Of a stretch of 32,476 bases of DNA, positions 6,296 through 13,568 are shown piece after piece (position 1 is the stretch's first letter; each line of letters opens with the position of its first letter). A program made the position numbers and the translations under genes. The stretch lies in contig NZ_JANZXB010000019.1 in NCBI RefSeq assembly GCF_025371035.1, positions 1 through 32,476 on the forward strand, read 5' to 3'. Source of the stretch: Sphingomonas sp. LC-1. Lineage in GTDB: Bacteria; Pseudomonadota; Alphaproteobacteria; Sphingomonadales; Sphingomonadaceae. The notes under the pieces were generated by a model. It did not search any database. It saw nothing but the letters and a program-made list of their open reading frames with translations, and was not told the DNA's origin.

Positions 6296-8350
6296 ATGAG
6301 CGCCGACGATGAAAACCGCTTCCGTCCGAAGCCGGGCCGTATCCGATCCGACACACCGAAGGCCGGCAAGACCAAGAGCTTTTTCACGCAGGTCAAGAAG
6401 ATCACCCGGCAGCATCAGGCAGCAGCCTCCCGCGATCCTTCCATGCCGTCATCCGCTCGCCCGTCATCGCCGGGGCGGTCCCGTGCCGTGGTCGCCAGCG
6501 GCAAGGGCGTGAAGCGCGGCCGGGGCGCGAGCTTCGTGCGCGCTCGGAACATCTCCGGCCAATGGCATCATCGCCAGCCCGGCAGCCGCCGCGTGATCGT
6601 CAAGCAGCGCAGCGTTCGGGCCGCGTGGAAGGGCGCACGCGCCCGCGCGCATCTGCGCTATGTCCAGCGCGACGGCACGTCACGCGACGGCGAGCGGGGC
6701 CGGCTCTATTCGGCGACCGAGGACCGCGCCGATGGCGACGCCTTCCTTGATCGCGGCAAGGACGACCGCCACCAGTTCAGATTCATCGTCTCGCCCGAGG
6801 ATGGCGCGGAGCTATCGGACCTCACGGCCTACACCCGCGATTTCATGAAGCAGGTGGAAGCCGACCTCGGCACGAAACTCGATTGGGTCGCCGTCAACCA
6901 CTACAACACCGGCCATCCCCATGTGCATGTCATCGTCAACGGCCGCGACGAGATGGGCGAGGATCTAATCATCAATGGCGACTACCTCGCCAACGGCCTA
7001 CGGGAGCGCGCCAGCGAGCTTGCCAGTCTGGAACTCGGCCCCGTCACCGAAATCGAGCAGACCCGCAAGCTGTCGGCCGAGATAGACCAGGACCGCTTCA
7101 CCCGGATTGACCGCGCCATGGCCGAGGAAGCCGATGCCCGGTTCCTCGACCTGCGCCATGAACCGGCCGCACCGCGCCGCCAGTTCGAGCGCACCTTACG
7201 CCTGCGCCGTCTCGCCAAGCTGGAGAAGATGGGACTGGCGACCGAGCACGCGCCCGGCGTTTGGGAGTTGAGCAAGGACATGGAGCCGGCCCTGCGCGAG
7301 TTGGGCGAGCGCGGCGACATTATCCGCACCATGCAGAAGGCGCTCGGCCCGCAGGGAGGCGAACGCGATCCCATGAGCTTTCAAATCCATGACGGAGCGC
7401 CAGAGACACCCATCGTCGGCCGCGTCGTGGACAAGCACCTGTCGGACGAGCTGGGCGAGAACCTGACCATTGTGGTGGACGGGATCGACGGCAGGACGCA
7501 CCACATCGCAGGCATCGCGCCCGAGCGGCTGGAGGACGCCCGCGTTTGCAGCGTCGTCCAGATCGGCCCGGCCGAGGCGACCGCCCGACCGTCCGAACGC
7601 GCCATTGCCGCCATCACCGAGGACGGCATCTATCGTCCGAGCCGCCATCTGGAGCAGGCGAAGTTCGAGGGCCGCGTTCCGGGCGGCGATTATGAGGGCT
7701 ATGTCGATGCCCATGTCCGGCGACTGGAGGCATTGCGCCGCGCCGGGATCGTCGAGAGGATCGACGCCGACCAATGGCGCATCCCCGATGATCTGGTCAG
7801 CCGCGCCGCCGCCTATGACGCCGGCCGTGACCGGCAGGCCAGCGTTCGCATCCTTTCCCCGGTCGATCTAGGCAAGCAGATCGGATCGGACGGCACGACA
7901 TGGCTGGACCGGCGATTGGTCCATGGCGAAACGGCCGACCTTGCGCCGGCCGGCTTCGGCCAGCAGGTGCGTGAGGCGATGGACCAGCGGCGCGAGCATC
8001 ACATCGAACAGGGCGATGCCACCCGAGCACGGAACGGCCGCATCTTCTACCGGCGCAGCCTTCTCGCCACCTTGCGCGAGCGGGAGGTTGCCCGCATTGG
8101 CGCGGAGATGGCCGAGGGCAAGGGGTTGCCGTTCCGTGCCGCCACGGACGGCGAGAACGTCAGCGGCAAGTTCACCGGGACCGTTCAGCTATCGAGCGGC
8201 AAGTTCGCCGTGGTGGAAAAGAGCCATGAGTTCACGCTTGTCCCGTGGCGGCCGGTGATCGACCGCCAGCTCGGCCGCGAGATCACTGGCGTCGTGCAGG
8301 GCGGATCGGTGTCGTGGCAGTTGGGGCGAAGGCATGACCTTGGCCTTTAG
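6296..8350 (+). CDS. VirD2-like relaxase with DUF3363 domain
   Basis: A 684-residue MOB-type relaxase that would nick oriT, stay bound to the 5' end and pilot the strand to the coupling protein. The N-terminal domain has a candidate catalytic tyrosine in AHLRYVQRDG (about residue 122), and the metal-binding triad segment NHYNTGHPHVHVIVNGRDE with HPHVH at about 207-211. Residues from about 280 to the end form the DUF3363 region (RLAKLEKMGLATE, GRVVDKHLSDELGE, DGIYRPSRHLEQAK). It starts after TCAGGAGTCGCGCCC. It is the last gene of the traF cluster before the resistance island, which separates it from traG. Confidence 0.87.
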   Translation: MSADDENRFRPKPGRIRSDTPKAGKTKSFFTQVKKITRQHQAAASRDPSMPSSARPSSPGRSRAVVASGKGVKRGRGASFVRARNISGQWHHRQPGSRRVIVKQRSVRAAWKGARARAHLRYVQRDGTSRDGERGRLYSATEDRADGDAFLDRGKDDRHQFRFIVSPEDGAELSDLTAYTRDFMKQVEADLGTKLDWVAVNHYNTGHPHVHVIVNGRDEMGEDLIINGDYLANGLRERASELASLELGPVTEIEQTRKLSAEIDQDRFTRIDRAMAEEADARFLDLRHEPAAPRRQFERTLRLRRLAKLEKMGLATEHAPGVWELSKDMEPALRELGERGDIIRTMQKALGPQGGERDPMSFQIHDGAPETPIVGRVVDKHLSDELGENLTIVVDGIDGRTHHIAGIAPERLEDARVCSVVQIGPAEATARPSERAIAAITEDGIYRPSRHLEQAKFEGRVPGGDYEGYVDAHVRRLEALRRAGIVERIDADQWRIPDDLVSRAAAYDAGRDRQASVRILSPVDLGKQIGSDGTTWLDRRLVHGETADLAPAGFGQQVREAMDQRREHHIEQGDATRARNGRIFYRRSLLATLREREVARIGAEMAEGKGLPFRAATDGENVSGKFTGTVQLSSGKFAVVEKSHEFTLVPWRPVIDRQLGREITGVVQGGSVSWQLGRRHDLGL

Positions 8351-8622
8351 CACATACGCGTGTTTCATCCGGTATCTATCATGCCCCGTGTATCTCACGC
8401 TGGATGCCGGCTATTGTAGGGGCCATCATTCAAGCGAGCAGTAGAAAAGAAGATATGCCGAGACCGAAACTTCATAGCGATGAGTTCATTCTAGATACCG
8501 CGCTAGGCATCCTTCTTCAGAAAGGTCCATCGGCCTTCACCCTCTCCGATGTTGCGGAAGCGGTCGGCATCTCGCGGGCTGCACTGATCCAGCGGTTCAA
8601 AGACAAGGCGACGCTGCATCTA

Positions 8623-8637
8623 GGCTCAGGACCCATT
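8623..8637 (+). repeat. IS left terminal inverted repeat
   Basis: GGCTCAGGACCCATT, matching the right end in 14 of 15 positions and directly following the TA target duplicate. Confidence 0.88.
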
Positions 8638-8693
8638 AATTGGATTCCCAGTGGGTCGTTGATCTGATTCACTGGCGACAGGAGGACCCTGTC

Positions 8694-9448
8694 ATGAGTG
8701 ATCTTTTCTGGCTGACGGACAAGCAGATGCGGCGGATAGAGCCGTATTTCCCACTCTCGCACGGCATCCCACGGGTGGACGACAAGCGGGTGCTGAGCGG
8801 CATCATCTTCGTGATCCGGAACGGCCTTCGCTGGCGTGACGCGCCCGCCGACTACGGGCCGCACAAGACCATCTACAACCGTTTCATCCGCTGGAGCCGG
8901 CTGGGCGTGTTCAACCGCATCTTCGCGGAGTTGTCGGCCAAAGGGCCCCAGCCTGAACGGCTGATGATCGACGCCACCCACCTCAAGGCCCATCGGACAG
9001 CAGCCAGCCTGCTCAAAAAGGGGCTGTTCCCCGACGTATCGGGCGCACCAAAGGCGGGTTGAACTCCAAGCTCCACGCTGTGTGCGACGGCCAAGGCCGC
9101 CCGCTGGTCATGCTGCTCTCCGAAGGCCAGATGAGCGACTACAAGGGCGCCGCCCTGATGATCGACGCCCTGCCCAAAGCCGGGGCCATGCTGGGCGACA
9201 GGGGCTACGACGCCGACTGGTTCCGGGCCGCCCTGATCCAGCGAGGCATCACCCCGTGCATCCCTTCAAAGGCCAACCGTAAGGTCCCGATCGATCACGA
9301 CCGAACTCTCTACCGCCAACGCCACAGGATCGAGAACATGTTCGGCAGGCTCAAGGACTGGCGACGCATCCACACCCGCTATGACCGATGCGCCCACACC
9401 TTCATGTCTGCCATAGCCATCGCCGCAACCGTCATCTTCTGGTTATGA
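8694..9448 (+). CDS. IS5-family DDE transposase, two overlapping frames
   Basis: Frame A (8694-9062) starts MSDLFWLTDKQMRRIEPYFP and contains the first catalytic Asp in MIDATHLKAHR. Frame B (to 9448) contains the second Asp in LGDRGYDADWF and the Glu in RIENMFGRLKDWRR. Frame B lies in the -1 frame relative to A. Reading -1 after the slippery-looking CAAAAAGGGG (9014-9023) gives KKGAVPRRIGRTKGGLNSKL, the normal IS5-family sequence, so a full transposase of about 250 residues would come from programmed -1 frameshifting. A TTG at 9059 could start frame B alone but would lack the DNA-binding half. Confidence 0.85.
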
Positions 9449-9451
9449 CGC

Positions 9452-9466
9452 AATGAGTCCTGAGCC
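9452..9466 (-). repeat. IS right terminal inverted repeat
   Basis: AATGAGTCCTGAGCC, the inverted copy of the left end with one mismatch, followed by the second TA. Confidence 0.88.
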
Positions 9467-9884
9467 TAAAGGTCATGGAGCGCAACACGCAGGAGGTGCG
9501 CGACTATTTCGCGGGTGCGAGTCCCGAAAAGGGCCTCGATCCGCTGTGGGCGATGCTCAAGGACCTCATCGCCGGTATGGGTGACGGTGCCGGAACGGAA
9601 GGCTACCTTCTTCTATTGTGGGGAGACGTTCAGGAGCCGTCGCTTCGCGCCCTTGCGGCGGAGCGGAACAGACTGGTCCTGAAAGCTATCGAGGCACGAC
9701 TGCCCGCCGGGCCGCGCCCACCCGAGCATACCGCCGGCTTGATTCAGACGGTCATTCAGGGGTCTTGCATGCAATGGCTCGTTGAGCCGGAAGGCGAGCT
9801 AGCGGCTTTCATGACCAAGCGCACCCACATGCTTCTGTCCGTCCTCTATCCCGACCATGTGTTCGGGTAACACCATCTGGAGGG

Positions 9885-9913
9885 TTGTTTATAACAGTCG
9901 TGTCGGTTATTTA
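9885..9913 (+). promoter_or_regulatory. Candidate promoter for the methyltransferase operon
   Basis: TTGTTT (9885-9890) and TATTTA (9908-9913) are 17 bp apart, a plausible sigma-70 pair; TATAAG (9912-9917) is an alternative -10. The TTTATAA motif recurs on both sides and could be the operator of the interrupted TetR. A small stem CCGGG/CCCGG (9936-9953) follows and overlaps the presumed ribosome-binding site GGAAC of the gene at 9964. Confidence 0.4.
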
Positions 9914-9963
9914 TAAGGCATGCGCCACGGTATCGCCGGGCACGGAAACCCGGAACGACTATC

Positions 9964-11037
9964 ATGCCTATACAAGAACCCAGCCCGTTGGGGGCCGAAC
10001 GACAAAAAGCACTGCCTGCGCCAACCTTGGCGCTGAACCTCATGGCCGACGAGTTCGATGCGTTGAACGCGAGCAGCGGGCCGCAAATCGCCTATCGCGA
10101 CCTGTTCTGCCCACACATGGACCTGCCGCGCGCCTTGCGGAACTGGTCAGAGGCTCGGGGCGTCCAGTTGCGGAGCCTTCGCAAAATCACGCATGAGCGC
10201 GGCGGTCGGTCGCAGAAGGTGCTTTTCGGCCTTCATGACGGTTATGCCGTTGAAAGCGTTCTGATCCGTCGTCACGACGGACACACCGCCTGTATTTCGT
10301 CACAGGTTGGATGTGCCTTCGCCTGCCAGTTCTGCGCTTCCGGCCAAGCCGGCCTCAAGCGCAACCTTTCGGCGGGCGAGATTGTCGAACAGGTCGTTCA
10401 ACTCGGGCCGAAGGTCAACCGGATCGTGTTCATGGGCATCGGCGAGCCTTTGAACAACTACGAGCAGGTGATGAAGGCGATTCGTATCCTGCGCGACCGG
10501 CGAGGGATGAATTTTCCCACCACGGGAATCACGCTTTCGACCATCGGCATACCGAAGGCTCTAGCGCAATTGCGAGAAGAGCATCTGGCGATCAATCTGA
10601 CTATATCGCTGCATGCGACGACGCAGGAAGTTCGCGACCGTCTCATCCCCGGATCGCGTAAGCACGACATCAAGGAGGTCATCGCGCGCGCTTCGTCATG
10701 GGCGGAACGGCACAACCGGATCGTCACCTTTGTCTATCTGGTCCTCCCCGGCATCAACGACACGCTTGCTGATGCGAAACGGCTTGCCGGTCTCATGAAC
10801 AAGCGAAGGGCGCGTGTGAACCTTATGCGCTGGAATCCTGTCGATGGCATCGCGCTTGATCGAACCGGCGACCGCAGCCTCGGACTTTTCCGTGAAGTGC
10901 TGGATCGCGCCGGTGTGCCGGTCGTGGTGCGGGATACACAGGGGCGGGATATTTCGGCGGCATGCGGTCAGCTCTGGTTGCGCGATCTGCGCGGAATCCC
11001 GGTCGAAAAACGCGGAGCCACAAAAAAGGCCGCCTAG
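9964..11037 (+). CDS. RlmN/Cfr-family radical SAM 23S rRNA methyltransferase
   Basis: A 357-residue radical SAM enzyme of the RlmN/Cfr family, which methylates A2503 of 23S rRNA (C2 by RlmN, C8 by Cfr). The iron-sulfur motif is C117-x3-C121-x2-C124 in SSQVGCAFACQFC. C110 matches the family's resolving cysteine, and C334 in ISAACGQLW the methyl-carrying cysteine. FMGIGEPLNNY is the GGE-like SAM motif, followed by LTISLHATTQEVRDRLIPGS and INLMRWNPV-like blocks (here VNLMRWNPV). The N-terminal domain is clearly divergent from housekeeping RlmN. The gene sits between a tetR and a lysR gene in a floR island, so a resistance role (phenicols and other A2503-site drugs) is likely but not proven. It could instead be an accessory RlmN paralogue acting on C2. 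Confidence 0.85.
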   Translation: MPIQEPSPLGAERQKALPAPTLALNLMADEFDALNASSGPQIAYRDLFCPHMDLPRALRNWSEARGVQLRSLRKITHERGGRSQKVLFGLHDGYAVESVLIRRHDGHTACISSQVGCAFACQFCASGQAGLKRNLSAGEIVEQVVQLGPKVNRIVFMGIGEPLNNYEQVMKAIRILRDRRGMNFPTTGITLSTIGIPKALAQLREEHLAINLTISLHATTQEVRDRLIPGSRKHDIKEVIARASSWAERHNRIVTFVYLVLPGINDTLADAKRLAGLMNKRRARVNLMRWNPVDGIALDRTGDRSLGLFREVLDRAGVPVVVRDTQGRDISAACGQLWLRDLRGIPVEKRGATKKAA

Positions 11038-11049
11038 CGGGAGCATAGG

Positions 11050-12012
11050 ATGCGGCGTTCGAAAAGACATGCGAACGATGCCTTCCGATCAAGTGAAACG
11101 CTGCTCGGGTCGCGCATACCTCTCTTGTCGCTGATCCAGACGCTTGCGGTCGCTGAATATCTCAACTTCCGCCACGCAGCGAACGCACTCGGGGTTGCAC
11201 AATCCAGCGTCAGCGCCCGCGTGAAGGCGCTGGAAGAAGACCTTGGCATCCTCCTGTTCGAGCGTCGTGCGCGTGGCGTTCGGTTGACCGAAGCCGGACG
11301 CCACTTCGTCGAGCGGATCGCAGCCGGCGTCGATCAACTCGACCATGCGGTGAAGACCGCAGGCATGGCGGCGACGGGGGAATGGGGCCGCCTGCGCATC
11401 GGCGTCCATGCCTTGATTCCGCGCAGCTTCCTCGCCGATCTGATCGGGCAGTATCGGGAAAACCATCCCGGCATCGAGGTCGAAATCACCGAAGGCACGG
11501 CCCGCGATGCGGTCATGCAGCTTCGTGCCGACCGGCTGGACGTGGCGTTCGTCGCTGGCACACCAGAGCTGCCCGACTGCCATACACGGCCGGTCTGGAC
11601 TGAATCGCTGGTAGCGGTGCTACCGGATAGGCATCGTCTTGCCGGGCAGCCGGCAATCACTTGGGCCGATCTGGTCGGCGAAACCTTCCTTGTCCGCTAT
11701 GGTGGCACTGGCCCGCAGGTTCATGACCATATCGTGCTGCGCCTTGCCGGGCGCTGGCCCGCGCCTTCGATACTGCGCTTCGACGTAGGACGTGGCACGC
11801 TACTATCCATGGTCGGACAGGGATTCGGCATTACCATCGTCGGGGCAGCGACGGCACTGCTGCCGACTGCCGGCATCACCTTCCTGCCTTTCGCCGATGA
11901 GCCAGAGCCGGTTGCCTTTACCGCCGTCTGGTCGCCGTTCAATCGAAGCGCCGCGCTCCGTGATCTGCTCTCTCTCGCAAAAGAAATGGGTCGGCTGATC
12001 CGCGTCGACTGA
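11050..12012 (+). CDS. LysR-family regulator, copy 1
   Basis: A 320-residue LysR-type regulator: N-terminal HTH (EYLNFRHAANALGVAQSSVS, then VKALEEDLGILLFERRARGV), and an effector domain with LRIGVHALIPRSFLADL and a long block shared with copy 2. It begins 12 bp after the methyltransferase stop, so the two are probably co-transcribed. It differs from copy 2 mainly at the N- and C-terminal ends, with long identical runs between them. LysR genes beside floR are common; whether they control it is not established. Confidence 0.85.
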   Translation: MRRSKRHANDAFRSSETLLGSRIPLLSLIQTLAVAEYLNFRHAANALGVAQSSVSARVKALEEDLGILLFERRARGVRLTEAGRHFVERIAAGVDQLDHAVKTAGMAATGEWGRLRIGVHALIPRSFLADLIGQYRENHPGIEVEITEGTARDAVMQLRADRLDVAFVAGTPELPDCHTRPVWTESLVAVLPDRHRLAGQPAITWADLVGETFLVRYGGTGPQVHDHIVLRLAGRWPAPSILRFDVGRGTLLSMVGQGFGITIVGAATALLPTAGITFLPFADEPEPVAFTAVWSPFNRSAALRDLLSLAKEMGRLIRVD

Positions 12013-12125
12013 ACCTCTGCCGTTCCAGCCAACCGCCAAAGCAAGGCATAGGGGTTTCATACGGCCAAGAATGACGGGAACGTCAACAGCGGGGGATTGG
12101 GTGGCTACGAGCCAGCGATACGGCA

Positions 12126-12152
12126 TTGCGAGGCAACAGCTGATCGTATAAG
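12126..12152 (+). promoter_or_regulatory. Candidate floR promoter
   Basis: TTGCGA (12126-12131) and TATAAG (12147-12152) are 15 bp apart, a little short for sigma-70. A TGA-N7-TCA dyad (TGATAGCTAGTCA, 12153-12165) follows and could bind a regulator. The start would lie about 30-40 bp before the leader peptide at 12191. Confidence 0.35.
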
Positions 12153-12190
12153 TGATAGCTAGTCAAATTTGTGATCGTGGAGTGGTCAGC

Positions 12191-12220
12191 ATGGGAAATC
12201 CAAAGTCAGCAGACAAGTAA
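12191..12220 (+). CDS. Nine-residue leader peptide upstream of floR (cmlA-like)
   Basis: ATG to TAA encodes MGNPKSADK. A Shine-Dalgarno-like GTGGAG lies about nine bases upstream. From general knowledge, cmlA (a relative of floR) is controlled by translational attenuation through the leader MSTSKNADK, on which chloramphenicol stalls the ribosome. The peptide here has the same length and shares M1, K5, A7, D8 and K9. Its stop codon is followed immediately by a strong hairpin. The likely role is to sense phenicols by stalling and so switch on floR. No experimental evidence is visible in sequence. Confidence 0.6.
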   Translation: MGNPKSADK

Positions 12221-12248
12221 GCCGCAACAGCAAAATTGTTGTTGCGGC
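12221..12248 (+). promoter_or_regulatory. Attenuator hairpin between leader peptide and floR
   Basis: A 28-nt near-perfect inverted repeat (GCCGCAACAGCAA paired with TTGTTGTTGCGGC, one G-U) begins at the base after the leader stop. A ribosome stalled at the leader's last codons would cover its 5' arm. The freed 3' arm GCGGCG could then pair with CGCCGC (12289-12294), which otherwise could pair with GCGG near the floR ribosome-binding region (12311-12316). A second possible pairing is TCAGCA in the leader with TGCTGA downstream. No T run follows, so a simple terminator is unlikely. Confidence 0.55.
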
Positions 12249-12326
12249 GCTCTGTGAGACCAATCCCATGTGATTGCTGATGTGCAGACGCCGCCCGAGA
12301 TTTCTTAATCGAGCGGTTGACTTATC

Positions 12327-13541
12327 ATGACCATCACACGCCCTGCATGGGCCTATACGCTGCCGGCAGCCCTACTGCTGATGGCTCCCTTCGACATCCT
12401 CGCTTCACTGGCGATGGATATTTATCTCCCCGTCGTTCCAGCGATGCCCGGCATCCTGAACACGACGCCCGCCATGATCCAACTCACGTTGAGCCTCTAT
12501 ATTGTGATGCTCGGTGTGGGCCAGGTGATTTTTGGTCCGCTCTCAGACCGCATCGGGCGACGGCCAATTCTACTTGCGGGCGCAACGGCTTTCGTCATTG
12601 CGTCTCTGGGAGCAGCTTGGTCTTCAACTGCACCAGCCTTTGTCGCTTTCCGTCTGCTTCAAGCAGTCGGCGCGTCGGCCATGCTGGTGGCGACGTTCGC
12701 GACGGTTCGCGACGTTTATGCCAGTCGTCCTGAGGGTGTCGTCATCTACGGCCTTTTCAGTTCGATGCTGGCGTTCGTACCTGCGCTCGGCCCTATCGCC
12801 GGAGCGTTGATCGGCGAGTTCTTGGGATGGCAGGCGATATTCATTGCTTTGGCTATACTGGCGATGCTCGCACTCCTAAATGCGGGTTTCAGGTGGCACG
12901 AAACCCGCCCTCTGGATCAAGCGAAGACGCGCCGATCTGTTTTGCCGATCTTCGCGAGTCCGGCTTTTTGGGTTTACACCATCGGCTTTAGCGCCGGTAT
13001 GGGCACCTTCTTCGTCTTCTTCTCGACGGCTCCCCGTGTGCTCATAGGCCAAGCGGAATATTCCGAGATCGGATTCAGCTTTGCCTTCGCCACTGTCGCG
13101 CTTGTAATGATCGTGACAACTCGTTTCGCGAAGTCCTTTGTCACCAGATGGGGCATCGCGGGATGCGTAGCGCGTGGAATGGCGTTGCTCGTTTTCGGGG
13201 CGGTCCTGTTGGGGATCGGCGAACTCTTCGGTTCGCCGTCATTCCTCACCTTCATCGTGCCGATGTGGCTCATGGCGGTCGCCATTGTCTTCACTGTGTC
13301 CGTTACCGCGAACGGCGCTTTGGCAGAGTTCGACGACATCGCAGGATCAGCGGTCGCGTTCTACTTCTGCGTTCAAAGCCTGATAGTCAGCATTGTCGGG
13401 ACATTGGCGGTGACGCTGTTAAACGGTGACACAGCGTGGCCGGTGATCTGTTACGCCACGGCGATGGCAGTGCTGGTGTCGTTGGGGCTGGCGCTCCTTC
13501 GGCTCCGTGGGACTGCCACCGAGAAGTCGCCAGTCGTCTAA
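12327..13541 (+). CDS. floR: FloR florfenicol/chloramphenicol exporter
   Basis: A 404-residue major facilitator superfamily drug:proton antiporter of the Bcr/CflA (DHA1) group, matching my memory of FloR along nearly its whole length, from MTITRPAWAYTLPAALLLMA to the C-terminal ATEKSPVV. Twelve membrane segments are expected. The motif-A loop reads GPLSDRIGRRPILL after the second helix, and the acidic DIYLP motif lies in the first helix region. It exports chloramphenicol and florfenicol. The start ATG at 12327 has only a weak GAGCGG site, in keeping with translational control by the leader upstream. A few residues differ from the variants I remember, so it may be a variant allele. Confidence 0.95.
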   Translation: MTITRPAWAYTLPAALLLMAPFDILASLAMDIYLPVVPAMPGILNTTPAMIQLTLSLYIVMLGVGQVIFGPLSDRIGRRPILLAGATAFVIASLGAAWSSTAPAFVAFRLLQAVGASAMLVATFATVRDVYASRPEGVVIYGLFSSMLAFVPALGPIAGALIGEFLGWQAIFIALAILAMLALLNAGFRWHETRPLDQAKTRRSVLPIFASPAFWVYTIGFSAGMGTFFVFFSTAPRVLIGQAEYSEIGFSFAFATVALVMIVTTRFAKSFVTRWGIAGCVARGMALLVFGAVLLGIGELFGSPSFLTFIVPMWLMAVAIVFTVSVTANGALAEFDDIAGSAVAFYFCVQSLIVSIVGTLAVTLLNGDTAWPVICYATAMAVLVSLGLALLRLRGTATEKSPVV

Positions 13542-13568
13542 CCGACGACTGGTGGCAGGCCCGCTCCG

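Larger units (their letters stand above)
8623..9466 (+). mobile_element. IS5-family insertion sequence (IS427-group-like), 844 bp
   Basis: The left end GGCTCAGGACCCATT and the right end (reverse complement GGCTCAGGACTCATT) form 15-bp terminal inverted repeats with one mismatch. Each end is flanked by TA (8621-8622 and 9467-9468), the short duplication typical of the IS427 group. Inside is a two-frame DDE transposase. Both ends are intact, so the element may still move. Confidence 0.9.
8455..9870 (+). pseudogene. TetR-family regulator interrupted by an IS
   Basis: The 5' part (8455-8622) encodes MPRPKLHSDEFILDTALGIL and the HTH FTLSDVAEAVGISRAALIQRF. The 3' part (9469-9870) encodes a typical TetR ligand-binding C-terminus. 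Removing the IS and one copy of its TA duplication joins CAT-CTA to AAG-GTC in frame and restores a protein of about 189 residues, so the insertion is recent and precise. The ATG at 8455 follows AGAAAAGAAG. Placed just ahead of the methyltransferase gene on the same strand, it probably repressed that gene and itself; in its present state it should be inactive. The effector is unknown. Confidence 0.88.

Noticed and set aside
5979-6299. A 106-codon frame bridging the transglycosylase and relaxase genes with ATGA overlaps at both ends
   Set aside because: No recognisable protein features, and the TGA overlap at the end arises automatically because the relaxase begins ATGAGC. The repeats and dyad in it fit oriT better. 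Not fully excluded.
12221-12248. Hairpin read as a simple rho-independent terminator after lysR copy 1
   Set aside because: It lies 200 bp after that gene, directly after a translatable nine-codon frame, and has no T run.
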